A stretch of DNA of 64,000 bases from Dehalococcoidia bacterium (lineage in GTDB: Bacteria; Chloroflexota; Dehalococcoidia; DSTF01; WHTK01): the NCBI GenBank assembly GCA_009377745.1, contig WHTK01000018.1:1-64000 (forward strand), written 5' to 3'. Position 1 is the first letter of the stretch. Each line of letters starts with the position of its first letter. Both the position numbers and the translations under genes were made by a program. A model generated the notes under the pieces. That model had not been told where the DNA came from. It worked only from the letters and a program-made list of their open reading frames with translations, and did not search any database. Below, one piece after another: positions 17,313 to 25,704 of the stretch.

Positions 17313-18917
17313 ATGTTCAGACTGTTCGACAGACTTTGGACAATCGACGCGCTCACGCTTGCCTTGGCATCGGCTGCCATGGTTGGGCTCCTTTCCGCTT
17401 GTTCGGGCGGCGACTCAGCGCCTCTTGCTGTCGAGACTTCTGGCGGTGCTGTGGCGAGTGCCAGCCCGATCAGCTCAACGATGCCGGCGTACTCGGCCGC
17501 CGGCGGGGAGTTGCCGGGTGCCATGCTGGTTCATTGGCGTCCGACAAGCACGACGTTCGGCCCCGTCTCCTACTCCGATGCGCTGGCTTTGCCGCTCGAT
17601 GCGGCGACCGGCATCGAGATGGACGGCCGTTCTCCCATCACACTCGGTAACGTACCGCAAACGAGCGTCTCGCCCGATGGTCGCTTCCTGGCTGTGACGT
17701 CCCGAGGCACCGACGAGGTCAAGCTCTACGACCTCCGCGCCTGGCAGCTCGTGGCAACAATGAAGGCGGTCCCGGGGCTCGTTGTAGAAAGCTGGAGCAG
17801 CGACGGGTCGCAGCTCTTCGCCTGGCGCGACTACTGTCCACAACCGGCAAGCGAGGGCCGTTGCCTGGCGGCATGGGAACGGGAGCTCCGGCAGATGGAC
17901 GTTGTCCAGGCATCTGCCAGGCGAATCGCGGACTTCGACTTCTCGATCGTCAAGATTCACGTGGGACCCTCAAGCGAGGGCGTGTCCGAGCGAGCGTATG
18001 CTCTTGGCATCCGCACAAACATTTGCTGCGGCATCGATCCGCAGGGCGATCCCTTCGTGGCCGTTGTCGACTTGGCGAAAGGTGAGGTGATCAAGGAGAT
18101 ACAGCTTCGCGATATGCTCATCGGTCAGCCCCGCCATTGGCTCGGCGACACGAGTATGTACGCGTCCTACTGGCCAGCGACGGCTATGAGTCAGGACGGC
18201 TCGAAGCTCTATGTCGCGGACTCGGTCGACTTTCGCGTCACGGTTGTCGACCTCAACGAACTGCGGATCGAACGCACGGTCGACCTCAAAGAGCCCCGCT
18301 CACGACTGGCACGGATAGGCGGATGGCTGTGGTCGCAGTTCGTAAGCACTGCGGAGGCCAAGGGTGGCCCTTCCTACCGGCGGATCGCTGAGCTCACGCC
18401 TGACAGTCGCTATCTCCTGATCAGCGGCAGCGTCACCCTTGAAGAGATCAAAGACAACGAGCGCTCCTTAAAGGATCGCCCCGCCGGCCTCGTGGTGATT
18501 GACACGGAGAAGATGTCTGTGGTGTTCCGAGAGGGGACAACGTCCGTTTTCGACCTCAGCCCTGACGGCCGCTGGCTCCTCGCGTATGGCTCCTATTGGG
18601 ATGAGAGTCGAGCCGACGACAAGGGATTCGGCGGCCTTGTTGCCTTCGGGCTCAAGCTAATCGATCTACAGTCCTTTGAGGTGGTTCGGCACTTCTGGCC
18701 CAACGAGGAGGCACGAGTCGCGGCGATCTCATCCGACAGCAAATACGCCTACATCACCACAGACGGGCCCGGTATGGCAGAGTGGCGCCGAGCCGGCATC
18801 AACTGCACTGCTGATTGCACGCTCTTGAATGTGCTTGAAATGAGCAGTGGCGAGTTAGTTTCGCAGCTTCCACTGGGTGAGATGGAGGGCATCATATCGC
18901 TAGCGCCTGACCAGTAG
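17313..18917 (+). CDS. YVTN/WD40-like beta-propeller lipoprotein
   Basis: The start at ATG 17313 follows aggtggtg and places a lipoprotein signal directly at the N-terminus (ALASAAMVGLLSAC). The longer frame from 17148 overlaps the previous gene and is unlikely. Blade motifs repeat through the protein: TSVSPDGRFLAVTSRGTDEV, SWSSDGSQLFAWRDY, TAMSQDGSKLYVADSVDFRV, AELTPDSRYLLISGS, FDLSPDGRWLLAYG, AAISSDSKYAYITTDG. The pattern gives a six- or seven-bladed propeller, probably a surface binding platform. A Cys-rich loop (IRTNICCGIDPQGD, AGINCTADCTLL) is notable. Confidence 0.8.
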   Translation: MFRLFDRLWTIDALTLALASAAMVGLLSACSGGDSAPLAVETSGGAVASASPISSTMPAYSAAGGELPGAMLVHWRPTSTTFGPVSYSDALALPLDAATGIEMDGRSPITLGNVPQTSVSPDGRFLAVTSRGTDEVKLYDLRAWQLVATMKAVPGLVVESWSSDGSQLFAWRDYCPQPASEGRCLAAWERELRQMDVVQASARRIADFDFSIVKIHVGPSSEGVSERAYALGIRTNICCGIDPQGDPFVAVVDLAKGEVIKEIQLRDMLIGQPRHWLGDTSMYASYWPATAMSQDGSKLYVADSVDFRVTVVDLNELRIERTVDLKEPRSRLARIGGWLWSQFVSTAEAKGGPSYRRIAELTPDSRYLLISGSVTLEEIKDNERSLKDRPAGLVVIDTEKMSVVFREGTTSVFDLSPDGRWLLAYGSYWDESRADDKGFGGLVAFGLKLIDLQSFEVVRHFWPNEEARVAAISSDSKYAYITTDGPGMAEWRRAGINCTADCTLLNVLEMSSGELVSQLPLGEMEGIISLAPDQ

Positions 18918-19007
18918 CCCGCGCTAAGGTTTGAAGCCGTACTTGTTAGATCAGAATCGGTAATTTGTCCACCCCGCGCAGGTGAATCCCTAGAACTCTA
19001 AGACACC

Positions 19008-19715
19008 TCAGTACTTCTCCCAGCCGCCCATGTGCCTCAGGATTTCGGGGCTTGGTTTCAAGAATGTCGGATAGGTGTCAGAGACGGCCGCTGATCCTGT
19101 AAACGAGACAAGGCGCCAGTCGTCGCCTTGCTGACGCCACTCCGTGAGAACCACCAAGCGAAAAGGACCTCCAGGTCCTTGTTCAGGCAGCAAGGGCACG
19201 ATTGCCGTAAGCACGACCGACGTAGGGCCGAGGGCGTAAACCGTGGCAGCGCCATCATCATACGGGTCTGAGTCTTGAGGCCGATCCGTTTGCCAAAGGC
19301 GCTCCAGAAGTCTCATGGCCTGATCCACCGGCGTGAGATTGCCCGATCCCGGGTAATGATTGACTTGGAAACCGTCGAAGTTGTGGCCGACATTCTCGCA
19401 GAGCGGCGCGTCGACGAAGCGCGGCGGATAGTCGCTAGGTCCGCAATCCACCCGCTTGGTCACGGCGCGCGAGCGGAAGAAGGCGATATCGCCAGCGCTA
19501 AGAGCCCGTTCGACACGAGACGCAAGGTCGCGGAGTGAGGTCGGAATCGGAGCGGTCGGAGCGAACGTCGGCGATGGAGGAGCCAGGACTGCGGAAGGCG
19601 CCAACGGTGGGGTCGCAGTAGACGGCAAAGAGGATTCATCCTCGCCGCTACAGGCGATGACCAAACCGAGCAACAACGCAGGCCACAAACTCTTAATCGG
19701 AATCGGACTTGCCAA
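19008..19715 (-). CDS. Lipoprotein of unknown function
   Basis: The best start is TTG 19715, giving a short n-region and lipobox (LWPALLLGLVIAC). Longer frames from 19844 run through the neighbouring gene. A Pro/Thr linker precedes LRDLASRVERALSAGDIAFF, where the counted helix and following FRSRAVTK resemble NTF2-like lipoproteins common in this phylum. The end (VSDTYPTFLKPSPEILRHMG) is polar. The gene follows 19717-20346 by one base, so the two form one transcription unit. Confidence 0.65.
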   Translation of the reverse strand: MASPIPIKSLWPALLLGLVIACSGEDESSLPSTATPPLAPSAVLAPPSPTFAPTAPIPTSLRDLASRVERALSAGDIAFFRSRAVTKRVDCGPSDYPPRFVDAPLCENVGHNFDGFQVNHYPGSGNLTPVDQAMRLLERLWQTDRPQDSDPYDDGAATVYALGPTSVVLTAIVPLLPEQGPGGPFRLVVLTEWRQQGDDWRLVSFTGSAAVSDTYPTFLKPSPEILRHMGGWEKY

Positions 19716-19716
19716 C

Positions 19717-20346
19717 TTAAGGGACCGTGTAAGCGAAGCGGCTGCAGGAGTCCTGGAAACGGACGGAGTAGCAAATCTGGATGTCGAGCTTCTCTCCGGA
19801 CGCCAGTGACTGGTCGACATACGAACATTCCAGCCCGGCGCCAATCCCGTCTTCGAGGTGGATCGCCGGCCGTCCGATTGCGCAGGAAGCCTGGTCGTTT
19901 ACTAAGACATCGGCCTGTGTCCTGACCAATAGGCCGCCGGCGTCGCACACCTGCTCCACGCCCCTGATCGGATAGACAGAACTTGGGGAGCAGACGGTTG
20001 TCTCAAGAAACATCGGGCATTCCAGCAGCGCTACGATGTCGACCTTGGGCAGCCGTATATTGCGTGGCGGAATGGCCTGCCGAGACCGCGGAGGAGCGGT
20101 CTGCTCTCCGAGCATGAGGGCGGGGCGGCTGTACACCTCGACCCCCTTGGTGACGCTCGACGTCACTTTGCAGATACCGCTGGAGGTCACTTCGTCCGCG
20201 CGCGGCGCACGCTCCTCCTCCGGAGGCAGCGATGGAATGTAGGCGAACTGACGCTCGGTCGTGGGTCCGAGCCGGTCAGCAAGAATCAGAAATCCAAGTA
20301 GCAGAACGAAGACGCTGATCGTTGACGCGATGCCTGCCAGCCTCAT
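19717..20346 (-). CDS. Membrane-anchored hypothetical protein, Cys-rich exported domain
   Basis: The start at ATG 20346 places one helix at the N-terminus (ASTISVFVLLLGFLILADRL); the longer frame to 20412 adds an unlikely polar leader. The exported domain has an even number of cysteines in pairs (SSGICKVTS, ALLECPMFLETTVCSPS, EQVCDAG, QASCAIG, LECSYVD, IQICYSVRFQDSCSRF), suggesting a disulfide-stabilised fold. No family recognised. It sits immediately upstream of the 19008-19715 lipoprotein gene. Confidence 0.6.
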   Translation of the reverse strand: MRLAGIASTISVFVLLLGFLILADRLGPTTERQFAYIPSLPPEEERAPRADEVTSSGICKVTSSVTKGVEVYSRPALMLGEQTAPPRSRQAIPPRNIRLPKVDIVALLECPMFLETTVCSPSSVYPIRGVEQVCDAGGLLVRTQADVLVNDQASCAIGRPAIHLEDGIGAGLECSYVDQSLASGEKLDIQICYSVRFQDSCSRFAYTVP

Positions 20347-20474
20347 GGCATCATGATTGTACGCGGCCCGTCTCGTCTGGGTTCGCAGGGAGGAAAATAC
20401 TACCCGCCGCACGAACGATCGTCGATGAACCCATCATTCCAGCGACTCAGCGACCGCCCTCAACTGCTCCACGC

Positions 20475-20567
20475 TCAGAACATTGCTCGCGAGGCCCACG
20501 TAAGGACAAGTACGAGGCCGACAACGGCTGCCAAGGCCATCGCCGCCAGCGCTACAAGCTTCCTCAC
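20475..20567 (-). CDS. Small single-helix membrane protein (30 aa)
   Basis: The GTG at 20567 starts a 30-residue peptide, (M)RKLVALAAMALAAVVGLVLV then LTWASRAMF: positive n-region and one hydrophobic helix. The upstream small lipoprotein stops one base before this GTG (TGATGTG context), so coupled translation is likely. Too short for family assignment; the prediction rests on the clean helix and the junction. Confidence 0.4.
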   Translation of the reverse strand: MRKLVALAAMALAAVVGLVLVLTWASRAMF

Positions 20568-20568
20568 A

Positions 20569-20658
20569 TCAGCCCTTATCGTCAGAGCAGCCGGTGGGCA
20601 GGATCGCGGTGGCCAGCAGAACGACCGTCAGTAGGTGCATGGACGGCTCTCTCTTCAT
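20569..20658 (-). CDS. Very small lipoprotein-like peptide (29 aa)
   Basis: The ATG at 20658 opens a 29-residue frame, MKREPSMHLLTVVLLATAIL then PTGCSDDKG. It is an almost bare lipoprotein signal: charged n-region, hydrophobic core and a lipobox-like LPTGC followed by only five residues. Such entericidin-like minimal lipoproteins exist in many bacteria. It is followed at once by a second tiny membrane peptide and preceded by the 20665-21162 gene, so all three could share one transcript. Confidence 0.45.
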   Translation of the reverse strand: MKREPSMHLLTVVLLATAILPTGCSDDKG

Positions 20659-20664
20659 GAGACC

Positions 20665-21162
20665 TCAGGGAGCTCGCCGCGGTACGGGCTCTGAGAAGAT
20701 GATGACGGCGCCGGCGGTTATGCCGTCCTTCGAGAGCGCCTCGACGAGCTCACCCCGTCGTAGCTCTGTCGCAGGAAAGCTTTCACGGCCGCGGCTTGCT
20801 CTGGTCTTCGGGCCGATGCCGATTCCCCACTCGGCGCCGTCGGCGACTCTCTCAAGGCGCAGCTCCGTTTCGCTGACCGAGATGACCAAGCGCGTGCAAC
20901 GCTTCTCAGAAATAGCGCGCCAGCTTTCCGTCGCCTCAATCAGGCGCTCCGGTGCAAGGCCGCCACCGACCATCGCCTCCAGATAGCACTGCTTCACGTC
21001 GTCTGGAAGGAACTCCGAGGCCAGGAACGAAGCCACATCCGCGTTGTCGCGCAGGCCGCTTGGAACCTCGACTCCGTGCGAGTCCTCAGTTCCGCGCAGG
21101 ACTGCGCCGGCAGCGACAAGTAGCGCCGTCACTAGGACCGCGATTACCAAGGCAGCAGCCAC
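20665..21162 (-). CDS. Membrane-anchored hypothetical protein
   Basis: The GTG at 21162 starts a 165-residue protein with a single N-terminal helix (AAALVIAVLVTALLVAAGAV). The exported portion includes ADVASFLASEFLPDDVKQCY and LERVADGAEWGIGIGPKTRA, with no recognisable motif. It probably heads a short minus-strand unit with the two tiny genes downstream. Confidence 0.55.
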   Translation of the reverse strand: MAAALVIAVLVTALLVAAGAVLRGTEDSHGVEVPSGLRDNADVASFLASEFLPDDVKQCYLEAMVGGGLAPERLIEATESWRAISEKRCTRLVISVSETELRLERVADGAEWGIGIGPKTRASRGRESFPATELRRGELVEALSKDGITAGAVIIFSEPVPRRAP

Positions 21163-21397
21163 CTAAAACCAAAGACCTCTCATCGCCTACAGTCTACGCA
21201 ACCTGGCGGGACCGGTCTGAGGCGCCTGCTCGGAACCTGGTTTCTGGCGAAGACTCGCTCCGGCCATCAGCCGCCACGCCACCGGTCGAAGTACCTGTCC
21301 CCAGGCAGGGGCGGGCCTTGCAGGCCGCTCTGCGCCGGCCAGCGGCCAGCTAGACGATAGCGGTGTCGATTCCTCGAGAGGGGATAACCTGGTGGTA

Positions 21398-22411
21398 TCA
21401 GTGCGCGACGAAGGACCGGGCATCCAGCCTTCTGCGGAGACAAAGGAATACGGCGAGCACAGCAAAGGCCACCGAAGATGTAGTGATCAGCAGCAAGATC
21501 CAGACGGGATCGTCAGGGTCGTCCATCGTGGATGTCAGCCAGACAGCGTGAGCGTAGAGAGCCACGCTGATGCCGATGGCAGTTGCGATACCAAGGACAG
21601 TCGGAATCGCCCGAGCAACAACCAGGATCAGCAGCGCGAAGGTCAAGCGTGACGCAACATTACCGACCGCTATCCAGGAGCCGTCGTGGGGGACACGGTC
21701 TGCGAGCCAGAGGGAGTGTACGACCACGCCAACGACCACCAGACCGGCCGTCGCCAGGGACCAAGACCGGATCCGAAGCAGGTCGAGCGGAAGCCGGTCC
21801 AGCGATGCGGTGACCAAGAGCAGGCCCATCACTCCCGGCGTAACGACCGAGCCGAGGAAGGTCCAGAACCTCCAAGTGGGCGCTTGCGAGGCGGTGTGCA
21901 GGCTGATGAGCACGGCCATGAGGATCGTGAGGGTGCCGGCGATGAGGCCGAAGACTGCTAGGGGCCGGCTCGGGAAGGCAAGACCGGGGTTCGAGAGGAG
22001 GAGGAGCATCGCCAAAGGCAGCCAGAGCGCCACAACGCGCAGAAAGCCCCATGCGCCGATCTCGCCGCCGGCTTGAATCATGCGCGAATCTGACGCCTTC
22101 AAGGCAAGTGCGAGGACCCCGATCAGTGCCAGAGCCCCGGCGACCTTCTGCCACCGGGGCGTGCCGGAAGCGCGTTCTGCCGTTGCGTCTCCCGCCAGGA
22201 CCACCAGTCCGCCGACGATAGCCGGCCCCAGGAGGATGGCTAGGCCGTTCCAGTAGACGCCAGCATCTCCCAACGCGTCTCCGGCCAGCCGCAGTGCGAG
22301 TCCGAGCCCGCCTGCCGCTATCGCGATGCCCGATACACGAGCCGCAAGCGCGACAGTCCGATTGCTTTGGCCCGAGATGAAGGAAAGCGCCATTCTCCCC
22401 GTTTTCTCCAT
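21398..22411 (-). CDS. Multi-pass integral membrane protein, unknown
   Basis: A 337-residue protein with eight to nine predicted hydrophobic helices, e.g. VSGIAIAAGGLGLALRLAGD, LAILLGPAIVGGLVVLAGD, VFGLIAGTLTILMAVLISL, VVTPGVMGLLLVTASLDRL, LATAGLVVVGVVVHSLWLAD and the last, ILLLITTSSVAFAVLAVFLC, followed by an Arg-rich C-terminus. Charged loops are short. No transporter signature seen. The next gene on the same strand begins upstream at 22506. Confidence 0.7.
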   Translation of the reverse strand: MEKTGRMALSFISGQSNRTVALAARVSGIAIAAGGLGLALRLAGDALGDAGVYWNGLAILLGPAIVGGLVVLAGDATAERASGTPRWQKVAGALALIGVLALALKASDSRMIQAGGEIGAWGFLRVVALWLPLAMLLLLSNPGLAFPSRPLAVFGLIAGTLTILMAVLISLHTASQAPTWRFWTFLGSVVTPGVMGLLLVTASLDRLPLDLLRIRSWSLATAGLVVVGVVVHSLWLADRVPHDGSWIAVGNVASRLTFALLILVVARAIPTVLGIATAIGISVALYAHAVWLTSTMDDPDDPVWILLLITTSSVAFAVLAVFLCLRRRLDARSFVAH

Positions 22412-22505
22412 CCACGCTGATTAGTATACGTTTCGTATGCACTCATAGCGGCAGGAGAGGTCTTCGTCGACGGCTTCGTACTGACGGTTCGGCAGTCGTT
22501 GAGCG

Positions 22506-24116
22506 TCATGGGCCACTCCACCAATCGAAGTACCTATCCCACCCTATGTAGCCGTAGAAGCCAAACCAGAGCGGCGGGTCCTGCGCCGATGACCTCGGCC
22601 AGGACAGGTCCGCGACCTTCACGGGTGCGCCGCCGGCGACCGGGACCAGCCAAAGCGACGGCACGTCCTCCCCGTTGTCGAGCCGCGCGAACAACAGCTG
22701 CGAGTTGTCCGCCGACCAGAGAGGCCGCTCATCGCGGTACGCGTCGTCGTTAGTGAGCTGACGCTTACCTGATCCGTCCGCGTTCACGACCCATATGCGG
22801 CGCTGCGCCATGCCAGCCTTCGCTGGGTCGCCGCCGCCGACGCTGCCCAAATCTGGCGCCGAGACGTAGGCGATGCGCGAGCCGTCGGGCGACCAGACGG
22901 GGGAGAAAGCCGCGGACTCCGGACCGGTTAGAGGCACCGCGGTGCCGGTGTCGGCGTCAACGAGACTGATGCGCTTATGCGTCCAAGTCATGCGGTTTCC
23001 GCCATCTGTGACCAGCAGCTCTTGCGCCTTCGGTTCTCCCATGAAGTCCTCTGCCGTCAGCATCACCACGCCTAAGTCGACGGCCACGCCATCGGAAAGA
23101 CTTATGCGGCGGAGCGACAGACCGTCGAGCGGCGCGGAGTTCGCGAACTGCGGGTTAAGGAGGAACAGGACGCTGCCACCGGACCAGCCCGTGACCAAGA
23201 CCTGACCACCAGCTGAAGCATAGCCGTCGTTCTTGAACAGCTCACAGCGGTCGGTTCCGTCAGCATTGACGATCCAGAGCGCGGACGAGCGAGAGCCAGG
23301 GACATCCTTACCCGGTGGCGACGCGGCCTGAGTGGCGTTCGGTACCAGCGGACCATCGACCGCGTAAGCGATCCTTGTCCCGTCGAGACTCCAGCGCGGC
23401 CGGTTGGCGCTTGACGAATCAAGCACGTGGGTCGAGGAGCCGTCAGCGGTCTGGACCAGAAGTTCAGCGGCCGAGCTACAGACCAGTTCGTCCTTAACCG
23501 GCGACCAGCTCGTGCAGCCAGACGCATCGCGACGCCCTGTGCCGTCTGAGCGCATGACAGTTTGGCCGGCGGCTTGTGCATTAGGCAGCTCTACCAGCAA
23601 CCATTCCCCGGATGGGGACCACTTCGGATTCGAGGCATTGTTCGTGCTCTTCAGCTGCCGCGGTGTGCCGCTGGGCAGGGACTTGACCCAGAGGTTGCCG
23701 TCCTGAATGTAGGCCAGCTTGCCGAGTGCTCCGGTTTCTGCCGGAATGGCCTCGCGCCTCTCCATGGAGAAGACACCGAGGGCAAGGAGTCCAAGGGCGG
23801 TGGCCGTGCCCGTGATCGCTACTCCGGCAGCTACCTTGGCGGCCGTACTCGAAGTCGCCGCCTTCAGCGGCGCGAAAAGGATAGCGAAGGCAGCTAACCT
23901 GCGGCGGGCCGGCTCGGGCTGCCACGCAGCCGCCTCATGCCGGCTGCTGACGCCGAGCTTCGAAAGGATCTCGGCCACGTGATACTTGACACCGTTCTCC
24001 GAAATGCCGAGGCGCGTGGCGATCTGTTCGTTGGTGAGGCCCTCTTGGAGCAAGCCGAGGACTTCCCACTCGCGGGGAGTGAGCACATCTGGGTGTGGGG
24101 GCCGTCCACGTCTCAT
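22506..24116 (-). CDS. Membrane one-component regulator: GerE HTH fused to TolB-like propeller
   Basis: A 536-residue protein. The GerE HTH is at 1-70 (MRRGRPPHPDVLTPREWEVL, GLTNEQIATRLGISENGVKY, HVAEILSKLGVSSRHEAAAW). A membrane helix (VAAGVAITGTATALGLLALG) follows near residues 95-115. The rest is a TolB/PD40-type propeller with repeated WSPDG-type turns: NPKWSPSGEWLLVELPN, RPRWSLDGTRIAYAVDG, SPVWSPDGSRIAYVSAP, RPLWSADNSQLLFARLD. The exported propeller is the likely sensor. The same fold occurs in the lipoproteins at 1702 and 17313, so a common ligand type is possible. Confidence 0.85.
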   Translation of the reverse strand: MRRGRPPHPDVLTPREWEVLGLLQEGLTNEQIATRLGISENGVKYHVAEILSKLGVSSRHEAAAWQPEPARRRLAAFAILFAPLKAATSSTAAKVAAGVAITGTATALGLLALGVFSMERREAIPAETGALGKLAYIQDGNLWVKSLPSGTPRQLKSTNNASNPKWSPSGEWLLVELPNAQAAGQTVMRSDGTGRRDASGCTSWSPVKDELVCSSAAELLVQTADGSSTHVLDSSSANRPRWSLDGTRIAYAVDGPLVPNATQAASPPGKDVPGSRSSALWIVNADGTDRCELFKNDGYASAGGQVLVTGWSGGSVLFLLNPQFANSAPLDGLSLRRISLSDGVAVDLGVVMLTAEDFMGEPKAQELLVTDGGNRMTWTHKRISLVDADTGTAVPLTGPESAAFSPVWSPDGSRIAYVSAPDLGSVGGGDPAKAGMAQRRIWVVNADGSGKRQLTNDDAYRDERPLWSADNSQLLFARLDNGEDVPSLWLVPVAGGAPVKVADLSWPRSSAQDPPLWFGFYGYIGWDRYFDWWSGP

Positions 24117-24230
24117 CGCATGAACAATCTAACGAAGCTTCCGCCGAATTACCCTACTCGAACATTTCTTCGCCCCAGCGGTGCGAATTTGGCTCGCGGC
24201 GAGCACGCTCTGCGTCGGCGGAGGTCAGGC

Positions 24231-24746
24231 CTAGCTTGTCGAGGAACCTGCGGCGGTGCCAGCGGCCCGGTCTGGCACCACGGACAGAGATGGCGCGGGA
24301 ACCCGGAAGGCCGCCTCTGACTGACTTACCTCGTCGTGAGGAGGCAGGCCTTCGAGGCCACGCAGGTGCGAGACAAGATTGAGCATCACGCCGACGCTCT
24401 CGTCGCTTAGCTGCAGCGCCGCAACAGCCAGGTGACGAACCGAGTCTCTGCTGGTCGCGGCGAGCAGGCGTGCCTCGTCCGGCAGGTCCGTCAGTTCCTC
24501 GTCGAAGAAGTAGGTGGGCGAGACCTGAAAGAAGCGCGCCAGGCCCTGCAGGTGTTTCATCGTGGGGTTGTCTTTGACACCGGCCCTGAGCCCCCAGACA
24601 TACGTTGCGGAGATGGCTTCGCCGCGACCGCGGCCATCGCCGCTCCAGATCGCCTTCGCCACCTCTCGGTAACTGTACTCGCGGCCTTTCGGGTTCAGGT
24701 GCGTCCGGAACAGACGCTCGATCCGGGCAGCCAGGCTGGCGCTCAA
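24231..24746 (-). CDS. XRE-family (EspR-like) transcriptional regulator
   Basis: A 171-residue protein with an N-terminal helix-turn-helix: IERLFRTHLNPKGREYSYRE, then VAKAI, AISATYVWGLRAGVKDNPTM and LQGLARFFQVSPTYFFDEEL. The YVWGLRxGxxxNPTM and FFxVxPxYFFD phrases match the EspR-type XRE regulators known in actinobacteria. The C-terminal half is helical with a Ser/Pro tail. It is divergent from the Tad pilus operon that begins at 24986, with a GTGTACAC palindrome in the shared intergenic region, so it probably regulates that operon and itself. Confidence 0.8.
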   Translation of the reverse strand: MSASLAARIERLFRTHLNPKGREYSYREVAKAIWSGDGRGRGEAISATYVWGLRAGVKDNPTMKHLQGLARFFQVSPTYFFDEELTDLPDEARLLAATSRDSVRHLAVAALQLSDESVGVMLNLVSHLRGLEGLPPHDEVSQSEAAFRVPAPSLSVVPDRAAGTAAGSSTS

Positions 24747-24834
24747 GTCTCAATTCCCTTTCCTGCGCCCGGCGTCTCAGGTGGGCGCGCCTGATTCTCC
24801 TCTCACGGGGAGGCGCCTGACGTGATGTTTACGT

Positions 24835-24854
24835 CGCCGAAAGTGTACACGGCG
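24835..24854. promoter_or_regulatory. Candidate operator between XRE regulator and Tad operon
   Basis: The perfect palindrome GTGTACAC at 24843-24850 sits inside a wider interrupted inverted repeat (CGCCG at 24835-24839 and CGGCG at 24850-24854). It lies between the divergent XRE gene (start 24746) and cpaB (start 24986). Position and symmetry suit a dimeric regulator. There is no second copy in view to test the consensus. Confidence 0.35.
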
Positions 24855-24985
24855 TCGCAAGTTTATGAAAACGATATCCAGCGATGCGTGCATAGACATT
24901 GACAGGCAACCTGGCCGGCCCTGTCAATAGGGGCGCCTTTGCCCGACATGAAATCGATACGTTCAACCTTTCCCGAGGCCTGACC

Positions 24986-25687
24986 ATGGCCACCACCGCC
25001 GCTCGGCGGCGCTCTGCCCGGCTCGCCGCACCCGCGTGGCTCGACGGCCGCATGCTCCTCGGAGCCGCCCTGGTGGCGATTTCCGTGGCCGGCGGCGTCA
25101 TCTTTTGGGGCGCTGCTCGCGAGACCGCGCCCGTCCTCGTAGCGTCGGCTGACCTGCCAGCCGGGCACGTCGTGACCACCTCTGATCTGACGGTTGCGGA
25201 AGTCAAGCTCGACGCCCGCCTCTCATCCCTCGCCGTACCTGAAGCTGACCTCAACACGGTGGTAGGCCGGACCCTTGCCGGCCGCGTCCACGCCGGCGAA
25301 ATGCTGGTCCGGCCGGACCTGGCGTCCGGCCCGACGATCGGCGCCACCGAGGTAGGCATGACCGTGCCGGTGAACGCCGACGCCGTCTACTCAGGGCTGC
25401 GCCCGGGTGACGCCGTTGCTGTGCTGGCGACCCGCGACAAGGACAAGCCGACGAGCCAGACCGTGACCCTTCTCGAACGGGCTGTCGTCTACGAGCTGGC
25501 GCGCGAGCCGGGGCGCCTCGCCGTAAGCGGCGGCAGCGACGGCGAACCGGAGGACCGCGCCCTGACCAACGTGACTCTGATCGTCCCCCGAGCCGAGGCG
25601 GAGCGCCTGGCCCACGCCGTGGTCAACTGGCAGTTGACCCTAGCCCTGCTGCCGCCGGGCACAGCTAGCGGGGGATCGGGTCCCTAG
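24986..25687 (+). CDS. cpaB: Flp/Tad pilus assembly protein CpaB (RcpC), SAF domain
   Basis: The start at ATG 24986 is preferred over the frame opening at 24899, which adds a polar leader before the membrane helix. The helix (LLGAALVAISVAGGVIFWGA) precedes a SAF domain: VLVASADLPAGHVVTTSDLT, TVVGRTLAGRVHAGEMLVRP, VPVNADAVYSGLRPGDAVAV. CpaB/RcpC acts outside the membrane in Tad pilus assembly and in diderms works with the secretin; no secretin gene is present here, as expected for a monoderm. First gene of the tad operon. Confidence 0.85.
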   Translation: MATTAARRRSARLAAPAWLDGRMLLGAALVAISVAGGVIFWGAARETAPVLVASADLPAGHVVTTSDLTVAEVKLDARLSSLAVPEADLNTVVGRTLAGRVHAGEMLVRPDLASGPTIGATEVGMTVPVNADAVYSGLRPGDAVAVLATRDKDKPTSQTVTLLERAVVYELAREPGRLAVSGGSDGEPEDRALTNVTLIVPRAEAERLAHAVVNWQLTLALLPPGTASGGSGP

Positions 25688-25704
25688 CGCGGCGAGAGGA
25701 TCAC

